The position numbers and the translations under genes were made by a program. The notes under the pieces are model-generated. The model saw nothing but the letters and a program-made list of their open reading frames with translations. It did no database searches and was not told the DNA's origin. DNA of 64,000 nucleotides, taken from NCBI GenBank assembly GCA_963662245.2, contig CAXXVQ010000008.1, forward strand, positions 124,001 to 188,000, given 5' to 3'. Position 1 is the first letter of the stretch. Each line of letters begins with the position of its first letter. Below, piece after piece: positions 52,814-60,749 of the stretch. Source of the DNA: JAFGVL01 sp963662245. GTDB lineage: Bacteria > Bacteroidota > Bacteroidia > Bacteroidales > Paludibacteraceae.

Positions 52814-53030
52814 CGGATTTGGTTCCTATGATTGCACAAGCAATCAGGATCAAAAAGGGAAATCGGTGAAAATCCGATGCTGTACCCGCAGCTGTAAGCC
52901 TTAAAAAAGCTTTCTGAAACCTCAGCCACTGTTCCAATTCATCGGAATGGGAAGGCATCAGAAAGAAGGCGAGCCAGAAGACCTGCCAAAATTCATAACT
53001 AAACTAACGAAAGCTTCGGGAAAAAAGCTG
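52814..53030 (+). promoter_or_regulatory. Cobalamin riboswitch 2 (btuB-btuG-cob leader)
   Basis: Same core as riboswitch 1: TACCCGCAGCTGTAAGCC at 52883-52900, CAGCCACTG at 52923-52931, GGGAAGGCATC, and B12 box AGCCAGAAGACCTGCC at 52972-52987. It is followed by AGCTT-CGGGAAAA-AAGCT (53012-53029), with the same loop as in riboswitch 1 but a changed stem. btuB starts 73 bp later. Confidence 0.93.
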
Positions 53031-53102
53031 GCGAGAGAGACATACACACTTGTTTATTTCAACCCAAATTTTTGCCAAGCTCATATTCTTTAAAAATTAG
53101 AA

Positions 53103-55028
53103 ATGAGACGGTTATTTTTATTCGCAGTATCTTTTCTTGCCTTTGTTTCAAGTTTGCTAGCTGCTGAAACAGACTCTGTTTGTTATGGTAAGTGTCTGGA
53201 TGAGTTTGTGCTTGTTGATGAGGCGTCAAAATATCAGACTGGGAGTAAATTTGAGATAATTTCACAGAAAGATGTTGATTTAATCTCTGAAACAAATCTC
53301 GATAACATTATCACAAGAACTGCTCCTATTTACATAAAAGGGAATGCTGGTGGACTTACCACAATTCGTTTCCGAGGAACTTCTGCCAATCATACTTCAA
53401 TTTTATTTGGTGGGTTAAATGTTAACTCACTTACACTTGGGCATAGTAATATGTCATCGTATTCCATGTATATGTTTGATAATCTGCAAATTCAATACGG
53501 AAACTCGTCAGCTGTGAATGGTTCCGGTGCTGTAGGTGGTGCTATTCGTTTAGGCTTGAGTAACAACTGGACAAACGGAATAAAGGTAAATCTTAAAACT
53601 GTTCAGGGGTCTTTTGGAGAGCAATTATATGGAACCAAGGTCTTTATTGGAGATGGAAAGTTTGAATTTGTAACTCGTGCTTTTTACTATAAAAAAGAGA
53701 ATGATTTCCCCTTTAAAAATCCATATAACACAGAAATGGGGAATGTAATTGTTGATGATGTCCAAATGGGCGCAGCCATTGAGAATATGGGGGCAATTCA
53801 GGAGTTTAATTATAGATTTAGTGCTAATGAGTTTATTAAATCGGCATTCTGGTTTGAGCATGACTGGCATCAGATTCAGCCGAATATGTCTGAAAATTAT
53901 GCAAAAGAAGAAGTAAAGGAATTAGAAAATTCTCATTCTAGAATTTGGACTGAATATCAGAATGATAATCATGAGATTAGATTTAATATAGGTGCTGGTT
54001 TTGTTAGCGATGAGCAGATTCCGTATAGAGATTTAGATCAGACGATTGCAACAAAGCGTTTTGTTTCACAAGTAGAAGCAAAGCAAGATGTGAAACAATT
54101 TTTTAGCTATAAGGTTGGTGCAAAATATAAATACATTAAACCGGATGTATATGCTTATAATGATTCAGCTATAAGTTATGAAGAGCATGTGGAGACCTAT
54201 TTGATGTCTTATTTCAATATTGTAAAAAGATTGCGTTTGACAATTAATTTGCGTCAGCAGTTTGTGACCAATTTTGATGCTCCATTTACTCCGGCTGTAG
54301 GTTTAAATTATGTGTTATTAGATAAGCTTAAAAGTTATTGGAATTTTACTGCAAATGCTTCAAGGAGTTATAGAGTTCCAACCTTTAATGACCGTTATTG
54401 GACAATAGACGGCAAAGGAAATCCAAATTTGAAAGCTGAAAATGGATTGCATTATGAAGTGGGTTCACGCTTTTCATTTACTAACAAAAAGTTAAAAACT
54501 GAAACAACCGTTAATGCATATTACATGGATGTAAAAGATTGGATTGAGTGGGTGAACCTAATGGCTACAAATAAGGATGAAGTAATTAGTAAAGGTTTTG
54601 AAGTTACAAACAGAGAGGAGTTTAAACTGAATAAGTCTGTTGAGTTAAATCTTCACGGTAATTATAGCTTTAATATAGCAACAATAGAAGAAGGAACTTA
54701 TGTGGGCCAAGAGCTTGCCTATAGTCCGAAGCATGTATTTAATGCCGGAGTTGGAGCAGCGTATAACTCATATGAACTATATTTTGATGTACATTACACC
54801 GGGGATCGTTATGCAGATTATAGTCAACCGGATAGAGTTGAACTAAATGGATATAGACTTTTTAATGCCGGAATTCAAAAGAAGTTTTTGTGGAAAGAGC
54901 ATGATTTCGCAGTTAATCTTTCATGCAAAAATATTACAGACAAATGGTTTCAAAATGAGTATAAATACGCAATGCCAGGAAGAAGTTTTAATCTAAGTAT
55001 AAACACAAATTTTAATATTAAAAATTAA
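53103..55028 (+). CDS. btuB: TonB-dependent cobalamin receptor (BtuB)
   Basis: 641 aa. Signal peptide ending SSLLA, plug domain (residues about 45-150: ISQKDVDLISETNLDNIITRTAPIYIKGNAGGLTTIRFRGTSANHTSILFGGLNVN), then a 22-strand barrel ending in NTNFNIKN. Imports corrinoid across the outer membrane with TonB energy. The upstream cobalamin riboswitch and downstream btuG-like and cob genes fix the substrate. Confidence 0.92.
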   Translation: MRRLFLFAVSFLAFVSSLLAAETDSVCYGKCLDEFVLVDEASKYQTGSKFEIISQKDVDLISETNLDNIITRTAPIYIKGNAGGLTTIRFRGTSANHTSILFGGLNVNSLTLGHSNMSSYSMYMFDNLQIQYGNSSAVNGSGAVGGAIRLGLSNNWTNGIKVNLKTVQGSFGEQLYGTKVFIGDGKFEFVTRAFYYKKENDFPFKNPYNTEMGNVIVDDVQMGAAIENMGAIQEFNYRFSANEFIKSAFWFEHDWHQIQPNMSENYAKEEVKELENSHSRIWTEYQNDNHEIRFNIGAGFVSDEQIPYRDLDQTIATKRFVSQVEAKQDVKQFFSYKVGAKYKYIKPDVYAYNDSAISYEEHVETYLMSYFNIVKRLRLTINLRQQFVTNFDAPFTPAVGLNYVLLDKLKSYWNFTANASRSYRVPTFNDRYWTIDGKGNPNLKAENGLHYEVGSRFSFTNKKLKTETTVNAYYMDVKDWIEWVNLMATNKDEVISKGFEVTNREEFKLNKSVELNLHGNYSFNIATIEEGTYVGQELAYSPKHVFNAGVGAAYNSYELYFDVHYTGDRYADYSQPDRVELNGYRLFNAGIQKKFLWKEHDFAVNLSCKNITDKWFQNEYKYAMPGRSFNLSINTNFNIKN

Positions 55029-55039
55029 ACCTAAATTTT

Positions 55040-56209
55040 ATGAAAAAGTTATTTTATTTGGTTCTGTTTGTTAGTCTATTTGGTCTAACAGTAGTCTCTT
55101 GTAATGATGATGAACCGAATGTCGGAGAAAATACTACTACAGAAAGAACAGATCCAACAGTTGAGCCATCAGACACAATAGGTGTTTCTGATCCAAACGA
55201 TTCCGTTCCAACAATTATTACAAAAGATTTTACATTTATTATTAATTATGGTTCATCAAATGGTACCGTTTCTACTCTTTATACAAAGGTTATTAATGAT
55301 ACAGTAGTTTTGAAAGATTCTTTGATTCAGAACTTTTATGAGTTGAAAAATGGAAAAGCTATGAGTTCAAAAGCAGAGTATGCATATAAATCTGGGGAAC
55401 ATATTTACATTCTTGGATATAAAGCTTCTCAACTTATGGTTTTAGATACAACAATGGTTCAACAACAATATACTATAGCTCTAAAAAATCCAAGAGCATG
55501 TGTTGCTTCAGGTAATTATCTATATGTTTCTTGTTGGGGCGCTAGTCCTGATTATGGAGCAATGGCAGACTCATATATTGCGAAGTATGATATGAGAACG
55601 AACTCTCTAGTTGGTGAAATTGCTCTTCCAGGAGGGCCAGAAGGAGTCGAAGTTGCAAATGGAAAATTATATGCAGCATTGAATTATAAAGATAGTGTAG
55701 CTGTAGTTGACTTATCAACAGAAGTTGTTTCATATATTGCTACACCGGCTGTAACATCATATTTTGTTAAAGATGCTTCAGATAATCTATATGTTTCATT
55801 GGTTAGTACTTATTCTGATCCTTCATCTACAACAGGGTTAGGGTATATTAATACCACAACTAATCAGTATGTGAAAACATATCCAATTAATAATGTAAGT
55901 ACAAGTTATGCTTCAATTATGTCTATAAATAATGATGCAACTAAAATATACTTAATCACAGCAAGTTATGATTCAAGTTGGAACTTAGTTGGTGGGGTTT
56001 CTGTATTTAATATTGCAAATGAAACTTATTCAACATTTGTAGATAATATAACTGGAATCAATGGTGTTTGTGTATCTCCAAAAGGCGAAATTGATGTTTT
56101 AATTTCTCCAAGTTATTCCGGTGCCGGTTTATTTAAAAGATATACAGCATCCGGAAGTTTGACAATGTCTTGTGAGGTTGGGGTATCTCCTGCAAGAGTT
56201 ATTTACTAA
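55040..56209 (+). CDS. btuG: BtuG-like surface lipoprotein, beta-propeller (YncE/DUF5074 type)
   Basis: 389 aa. Lipobox ending at C21 (TVVSC) followed by an acidic, Thr/Pro-rich linker typical of surface-exposed Bacteroidota lipoproteins. The rest is seven-bladed-propeller-like with repeated strands (MVLDTTMVQQQYTIALKNPRACVASGNYLYVS, IAKYDMRTNSLVGEIALPGGPEGVEVANGKLYAAL). In Bacteroides, BtuG sits beside btuB, caps it and binds cobalamin with very high affinity. Starts 11 bp after btuB. Confidence 0.78.
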   Translation: MKKLFYLVLFVSLFGLTVVSCNDDEPNVGENTTTERTDPTVEPSDTIGVSDPNDSVPTIITKDFTFIINYGSSNGTVSTLYTKVINDTVVLKDSLIQNFYELKNGKAMSSKAEYAYKSGEHIYILGYKASQLMVLDTTMVQQQYTIALKNPRACVASGNYLYVSCWGASPDYGAMADSYIAKYDMRTNSLVGEIALPGGPEGVEVANGKLYAALNYKDSVAVVDLSTEVVSYIATPAVTSYFVKDASDNLYVSLVSTYSDPSSTTGLGYINTTTNQYVKTYPINNVSTSYASIMSINNDATKIYLITASYDSSWNLVGGVSVFNIANETYSTFVDNITGINGVCVSPKGEIDVLISPSYSGAGLFKRYTASGSLTMSCEVGVSPARVIY

Positions 56210-56250
56210 GATGTTATTTTTATAAGAAATAATTTAGTGTGTGGTGGAAA

Positions 56251-56285
56251 GAAGTCGTTAATGATTTATATTAGCGGCTTCTTTC
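56251..56285 (+). terminator. Intrinsic terminator after btuG
   Basis: 12-bp stem GAAGTCGTTAAT / ATTAGCGGCTTC (with G-U pairs), loop of 7 nt, then TTTCTC. cobU starts 14 bp later, so the cob genes may depend on partial read-through or their own promoter. Confidence 0.6.
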
Positions 56286-56298
56286 TCGTATAATAAAT

Positions 56299-56808
56299 AT
56301 GGCAAAAATAACATTCATAACAGGAGGTGTGCGTTCGGGTAAGAGCTCTCATGCACAGGTTTTTGCAGAGGGCTTAAGTGAGTCTCCGGTGTATTTGGCT
56401 ACGGCTAGAGTATGGGATGCAGACTTTGCTGAGCGCATCCGTAAACACCAGTCTGACCGTGCGGAAAATTGGACGAATATCGAAGAAGAAATAGAACTTT
56501 CAAAAAATGATTTCCAAGGGAAAACGGTATTGGTGGATTGTATCACTTTGTGGTTAACCAATATCTTCCATGATAATAATTATGTTTTGGATGAGGCTTT
56601 AGCTAAGGCAAAACAAGAATGGGATAAACTGATGCAGCAAGACGCACACTTTATTGTTGTCAGCAATGAGTTGGGAATGGGAGTGCACCCGGAGCATGAG
56701 TCGGCTCGTAAGTTTGCAGACTTGCAAGGTTGGATGAATCAGCATATTGCCCGTCAGGCGGATGAAGTTGTTTTGATGGTTTCGGGGATTCCAGTAAAAA
56801 TAAAATAA
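56299..56808 (+). CDS. cobU: Adenosylcobinamide kinase / adenosylcobinamide-phosphate guanylyltransferase
   Basis: 169 aa. P-loop GGVRSGKSS at residues 9-17, guanylylated histidine H50 in RKHQSDR, and VLVDCITLWLTNI. Phosphorylates adenosylcobinamide and adds GMP to activate it for nucleotide-loop assembly. Typical length (Salmonella 181 aa). Confidence 0.93.
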   Translation: MAKITFITGGVRSGKSSHAQVFAEGLSESPVYLATARVWDADFAERIRKHQSDRAENWTNIEEEIELSKNDFQGKTVLVDCITLWLTNIFHDNNYVLDEALAKAKQEWDKLMQQDAHFIVVSNELGMGVHPEHESARKFADLQGWMNQHIARQADEVVLMVSGIPVKIK

Positions 56809-56812
56809 TACA

Positions 56813-56962
56813 TAACCCCTCCACCTTTGGCTCGTCCCCTTTTTAAAAGGGGACAATTTGTGATAATGTTTATGTAATTACAATATTATTCTGTTATTCT
56901 CAATGTTTGAGCAAGAAATCTTCCCTTTTGTAAAGGGAAGTCCCCGGAGGGGGATGGGTTAG
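56813..56962. repeat. Inverted-repeat element between cobU and cobT
   Basis: Outer arms ATAACCCCTCCACC (56812) and GGAGGGGGATGGGTTA (56947) pair with mismatches. Inner hairpins GTCCCC-TTTTTAAAA-GGGGAC (56834) and CTTCCC-TTTTGTAAA-GGGAAG (56923) flank an AT-rich centre. Same class as the elements at 50811 and 57978. Confidence 0.65.
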
Positions 56963-56976
56963 ATTAAATAAAAACT

Positions 56977-57975
56977 ATGAAACAAAAATTACAACATAAG
57001 ATTGACTTTAAAACTAAGCCATTAGGTGCTTTAGGTCATTTAGAAGAGATAGCGTTACAAATTGGTTTAATTCAAAACACATTAACGCCTGAGTTGAAAA
57101 ACCCAACCATGCTGGTATTTGCTGCCGACCATGGAATTGTGGAAGAAGGCGTAAGTCCGTTTCCAAAAGATGTGACTTGGCAAATGGTGATGAACTTCTG
57201 TGCCGGTGGTGCTGCTATCAATGTATTCTGTAAGCAAAACGGAATCAACATCAAAGTGGTAGACGCCGGAGTTGATTTTGATTTCCCCGCAGATGCGCCG
57301 ATTATCAATGCTAAAATAGCTCGTGGTTCAAAAAACATGTTGCATGAACCAGCTATGAGCATGGAAGAGTGTAGCAAGGCTATGGCAAAAGGAGTTGAGT
57401 TTGTTGCTGCCGAAGCTAAAGCGGATTGTAATGTAATCGGTTTTGGCGAAATGGGAATTGGGAACACTTCACCATCTTCTTTGTTGATGCATAAATTTTT
57501 AGGATTACCAATAGAGCAATGTACTGGTGCCGGAACAGGTATGATTGGCGAGAAACTAGATTTTAAAACGGCGGTTCTAAAAAAAGTTTCAGAGAAACAT
57601 AATCCTTCTACACCACTTGAGACTTTAGCCACTTTTGGAGGCTTGGAAATTGCTATGATGACAGGAGCAATCCTTGAGGCAAAACGCCAGGGTATGGTGA
57701 TTATGATTGATGGATTTATTGCCACAGCAGCATGTCTTACAGCTATAAAAATGGATGCTTCGGTGCGTGAAAACTGTGTGTTCTGCCATAGTTCAGATGA
57801 GCGTGGGCATAAATTAATGTTGGAGCATTTACAAGCAAAACCGGTATTAAGTTTAGGCATGCGTTTGGGTGAAGGTTCAGGAGCAGCAGTAGCCTATCCG
57901 GTTATCAAATCGGCGGTTACTTTCTTAAACGAAATGGCCAGCTTCGAAGAAGCTGGGGTAAGTAATCAAGAGTAA
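56977..57975 (+). CDS. cobT: Nicotinate-nucleotide--dimethylbenzimidazole phosphoribosyltransferase, copy 1
   Basis: 332 aa. Makes alpha-ribazole phosphate (or an analogue) from a lower-ligand base and nicotinate mononucleotide. Family motifs FAADHGIVEEGVSPFP, VVDAGVDFDF, GFGEMGIGNTSPSS, and catalytic Glu in LGEGSGAA near the C terminus. N-terminal region is short compared with Salmonella CobT (356 aa). A paralogue lies at 59633-60694. Confidence 0.92.
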   Translation: MKQKLQHKIDFKTKPLGALGHLEEIALQIGLIQNTLTPELKNPTMLVFAADHGIVEEGVSPFPKDVTWQMVMNFCAGGAAINVFCKQNGINIKVVDAGVDFDFPADAPIINAKIARGSKNMLHEPAMSMEECSKAMAKGVEFVAAEAKADCNVIGFGEMGIGNTSPSSLLMHKFLGLPIEQCTGAGTGMIGEKLDFKTAVLKKVSEKHNPSTPLETLATFGGLEIAMMTGAILEAKRQGMVIMIDGFIATAACLTAIKMDASVRENCVFCHSSDERGHKLMLEHLQAKPVLSLGMRLGEGSGAAVAYPVIKSAVTFLNEMASFEEAGVSNQE

Positions 57976-57977
57976 AA

Positions 57978-58093
57978 GAACCCCCTGCCCCCTAAAGGGG
58001 GTATTGCAAAATCGACTAAAATGGAAGAAAAAAATAGGAACAAAGAGAATGTGGGCGTAAGCTCTTATACCCCCTTTAGGGGGCAGGGGGTTC
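57978..58093. repeat. 116-bp inverted-repeat element overlapping the start of cobS
   Basis: Perfect 27-bp arms: 57978-58004 (begins GAACCCCCTGCCCCC) and 58067-58093 (ends GGGCAGGGGGTTC). The spacer of 62 bp contains the cobS ATG at 58021. The right arm is translated in frame as YTPFRGQGV. Confidence 0.92.
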
Positions 58094-58839
58094 TCATTCT
58101 CACAGCAATAATGTTCTACACGCGTATTCCTGTTACAACTAAGCTGGAATATTCACCCGAACTGTTGAATCGTTCTACACGCTATTTTCCTTTTATTGGT
58201 TGGATAGTAGGAGGTGTTTGTGCAGGAGTATTTTGGAGCTTGCAGTTTATTTTACCACAATTGTTAGCTGTTGCTTTAAGCATGCTTGCAGGGATTTTGT
58301 TGACAGGTTGTTTCCATGAGGATGGTTTTGCCGATTTTTGCGATGGCTTTGGTGGAGGAACTTCGCGCGAAAAGATATTTACGATAATGAAAGACAGTCG
58401 CATTGGCACCTATGGCACCGTAGGGTTGGTGGGTATACTAGGTGTAAAGTTCCTTGCGCTGTCTTCTTTTTCGGTTGAATTATTAGTGATTGCTTTATTG
58501 GCCGGACATGCTTTTAGTAGGCTTGCTCCGGTCTTTGTTATTTTTACGAGTTACTATTCTCGTGAAGATGAAACCAGCAAATCAAAACCGATTGGTAAAA
58601 AAGGGAAAGTATCTGACTTGCTTTTTGCGTCATTATTTGGTTTATTGCCTTTGGCGTTATTCTCATGGCAATTTATAGCCATCTTGATTCCACTTTCTTT
58701 AGGTTTGACTTTTATCTTTAAGAAATATATTGAACGAAAAATTGGTGGTTATACCGGCGACTGTTTAGGTGCTTTGCAGCAACTGACGGAGATTCTGTTT
58801 TACCTAGTGTTGCTCGTTTCTTTACAAATTGGGATTTAA
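58021..58839 (+). CDS. cobS: Adenosylcobinamide-GDP ribazoletransferase
   Basis: 272 aa if read from 58021. Joins activated cobinamide-GDP to alpha-ribazole phosphate at the inner membrane. Conserved: LTAIMFYTRIPV near the N terminus, RYFPFIGWIVGG, GCFHEDGFADFCDGFGGGTSREKIFTIMKDSRIGTYG, and the GGYTGDCLGA region. The first about 24 residues are non-conserved and lie in the palindromic element at 57978-58093; family members start close to LTAIMFYTRIP, so translation may begin at 58021 (element-derived) or at the ATG at 58111. Confidence 0.9.
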   Translation: MEEKNRNKENVGVSSYTPFRGQGVLILTAIMFYTRIPVTTKLEYSPELLNRSTRYFPFIGWIVGGVCAGVFWSLQFILPQLLAVALSMLAGILLTGCFHEDGFADFCDGFGGGTSREKIFTIMKDSRIGTYGTVGLVGILGVKFLALSSFSVELLVIALLAGHAFSRLAPVFVIFTSYYSREDETSKSKPIGKKGKVSDLLFASLFGLLPLALFSWQFIAILIPLSLGLTFIFKKYIERKIGGYTGDCLGALQQLTEILFYLVLLVSLQIGI

Positions 58840-58845
58840 GAAACA

Positions 58846-58992
58846 TTTGGGTTAAAACCCAAAGCACTTATTCTGTTTTATACCGTTGACTAATCTGCGA
58901 ATCGGGAAACGGCAATGAACAAAACTGGATTTTTATTGCCGTCGGTTTTAACCGACGGTTCTTTATCTTGGATTTAAGATGGACTTTAGTCC
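58846..58992. repeat. Short palindromes between cobS and cobC
   Basis: TTTGGGTTAAAACCCAAA (58846-58863), CCGTCGGTTTTAACCGACGG (58939-58958) and GGACTTTAGTCC (58981-58992) lie in the 176-bp gap. Similar to other small palindromic repeats of this genome; no gene is visible. Confidence 0.6.
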
Positions 58993-59015
58993 AAACTTTT
59001 AATTGTTAACTGAAA

Positions 59016-59549
59016 ATGAAATTAATTTGCATCCGACATACAAAAACAGCAATGGCAAAAGGAATTTGCTACGGACAATCAGATGTGCCATTAGCAGATA
59101 GCTATTTACAAGAAAAGTCGGCTGTGGAGGATAGAATTCAGCAATTGGATTTTTGTCAGGTTTATACTAGTCCGTTAAATCGTTGCTCGTTATTAGCACG
59201 ACAATTATTTCCGCATGAGCATGTTGTGGCTGATGCCCGATTAATGGAGCTTAACTTTGGTGAATGGGAATTGCAGCATTGGGACGATATCAGCGAAACG
59301 CCTCATGCAAAAGTATGGTTTGAGGATTTTGTGCATACGCAATGCCCAAAGGGAGAATCCTTTTCAGAGCAAATCTTGCGCAGTCAGAAGTTCTTGAATG
59401 AGCTACGCCAAAAGGATTACAAGCAAGTGGCCGTTTTCACACACGGCGGAACAATCAGAGCGATACATAGTTTAGTAAATAAAGTATCGGCTCAAAAAGC
59501 TTTCGAGTTGAAAGTGGATTATGGAGAGCTAGTGAGTTTTGAAATATAA
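59016..59549 (+). CDS. cobC: Alpha-ribazole phosphatase (histidine phosphatase family)
   Basis: 177 aa. Catalytic RHT with H8, second His H143 in FTHGGTIRAI, and acid E78 in RLMELNFGEWE. Removes the 5' phosphate from alpha-ribazole phosphate or adenosylcobalamin phosphate. Family assignment to CobC rather than a general phosphoglycerate-mutase-like phosphatase rests on its place in the cob cluster. Confidence 0.85.
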   Translation: MKLICIRHTKTAMAKGICYGQSDVPLADSYLQEKSAVEDRIQQLDFCQVYTSPLNRCSLLARQLFPHEHVVADARLMELNFGEWELQHWDDISETPHAKVWFEDFVHTQCPKGESFSEQILRSQKFLNELRQKDYKQVAVFTHGGTIRAIHSLVNKVSAQKAFELKVDYGELVSFEI

Positions 59550-59561
59550 AGATTTAACTAG

Positions 59562-59620
59562 ACATGATTAACAAGATTTACAGGATTGTTGAAACATGTT
59601 AATCATGTAAATCCTGTCTG
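59562..59620. repeat. Short inverted/direct repeat before the second cobT
   Basis: ACATGATTAACAAGATTTAC and TGTTAATCATGTAAATCCTG are rearranged inverted copies; ACAGGATT pairs with AATCCTGT. The string recurs in part at 41671 (GACAGGATTATCTGGATTTA). Confidence 0.5.
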
Positions 59621-59632
59621 ATAGGAACACAA

Positions 59633-60694
59633 ATGAGTACCAAACATTTTACAATAAACATACAGCCCTTATCTGATAAGCAGACAGAGCAAATTCAGCA
59701 CAAGTTGGATAATAAGGCAAAGCCCGTGGGTTCCATGGGTCGACTAGAACGCCTGGCAATGCAAGTGGCAAAGATTCAGGATACGCTAAGTCCGGAGCTG
59801 TGCAAGCCCGTGATGCTTACCGTTGCGGCCGACCATGGCGTAACAGCCGAAGGCGTAAGTGCCTGTCCGGTGGAGATAACCTGGCAGCAGGTTTTGAACT
59901 TTTTACAAGGAGGCGGAGGTATCGGTCTCTTTTCGCGTTTATATGGATTTGATTTGCATGTGGTGGATGCAGGGGTGAATTTTGATTTTCCGGCTCACCC
60001 CAAATTGATAGATGCAAAAGTTGCCAAGGGGTCTAAAAATTTCCTACATGAACCGGCTATGAGCATGGAACAATGTCTGCAAGCTTTGGAGAATGGACGC
60101 AAAATAGTGGCTGATTTCGTAGAGGCAGGAAGCAATGTTTTTGGTTTCGGGGAAATGGGCATCGGGAATACCACACCCGCTTCTGCTTTGATGTCGATTT
60201 TTTGTGGGCTGACGGTGAAAGAATGCGTTGGCCCGGGAGCAGGACTAACTGCCGATGGCGTTTCGCATAAGGAAAAAGTGATTTTAGAAGCTTTCGAAAG
60301 ACATGGTGTATCTGAGGATGCTTTGGAAAATGCAGCTCGCTTTGGTGGTTATGAGATTGTGACCATAGCAGGCGGAATGCTGGAAGCAGCAGCTCGTAAT
60401 TGCGTGGTGCTGGTAGATGGTTTTATCACCAGCTCGGCAGCTCTGTTGGCTTATGCCATTAACCCAAATGTCTTGGATTACTGCATTTTCTCCCATCAAT
60501 CCAACGAGCAAGGTCACCGCAAAATGTTACAATATTTAGGTGTAGAACCGGTATTGTCGCTTGATTTACGCTTGGGGGAAGGAACAGGTTCCGCCTTGGC
60601 TTATCCTATCCTGCAAGGAGCTTTAGCGGTTCTGAATGAAATGACTACATTTGAGGAGGCTCAGGTTGTGAATACGAGTCATATTAGGTTTTAA
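59633..60694 (+). CDS. cobT: CobT-family phosphoribosyltransferase, copy 2
   Basis: 353 aa. Same motifs as copy 1 with clear divergence: TVAADHGVTAEGVSACP, VVDAGVNFDFPAHP, GFGEMGIGNTTPAS, catalytic LGEGTGSALAYP. About half the residues match copy 1 by eye. The N terminus is longer and closer to Salmonella CobT. Possible reasons for two copies are different lower-ligand bases or a heterodimer such as ArsAB of Sporomusa, which makes phenolic cobamides. Confidence 0.9.
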   Translation: MSTKHFTINIQPLSDKQTEQIQHKLDNKAKPVGSMGRLERLAMQVAKIQDTLSPELCKPVMLTVAADHGVTAEGVSACPVEITWQQVLNFLQGGGGIGLFSRLYGFDLHVVDAGVNFDFPAHPKLIDAKVAKGSKNFLHEPAMSMEQCLQALENGRKIVADFVEAGSNVFGFGEMGIGNTTPASALMSIFCGLTVKECVGPGAGLTADGVSHKEKVILEAFERHGVSEDALENAARFGGYEIVTIAGGMLEAAARNCVVLVDGFITSSAALLAYAINPNVLDYCIFSHQSNEQGHRKMLQYLGVEPVLSLDLRLGEGTGSALAYPILQGALAVLNEMTTFEEAQVVNTSHIRF

Positions 60695-60710
60695 TATCTC
60701 TTCCAATTGT

Positions 60711-60718
60711 TATCTTTG
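60711..60718 (+). promoter_or_regulatory. Predicted promoter -7 box of the restriction-modification genes
   Basis: TATCTTTG, 31 bp before the endonuclease gene; no clear -33 TTG. It suggests that the RM pair is transcribed independently of the cob genes. Confidence 0.5.
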
Positions 60719-60749
60719 CAATAATCTATAATTAGAGAATAATCACAAA

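Noticed and set aside
57072..57860. Long minus-strand frame (262 codons) inside cobT copy 1
   Set aside because: Cys/Ser/Pro-rich antisense shadow of a well-supported gene.
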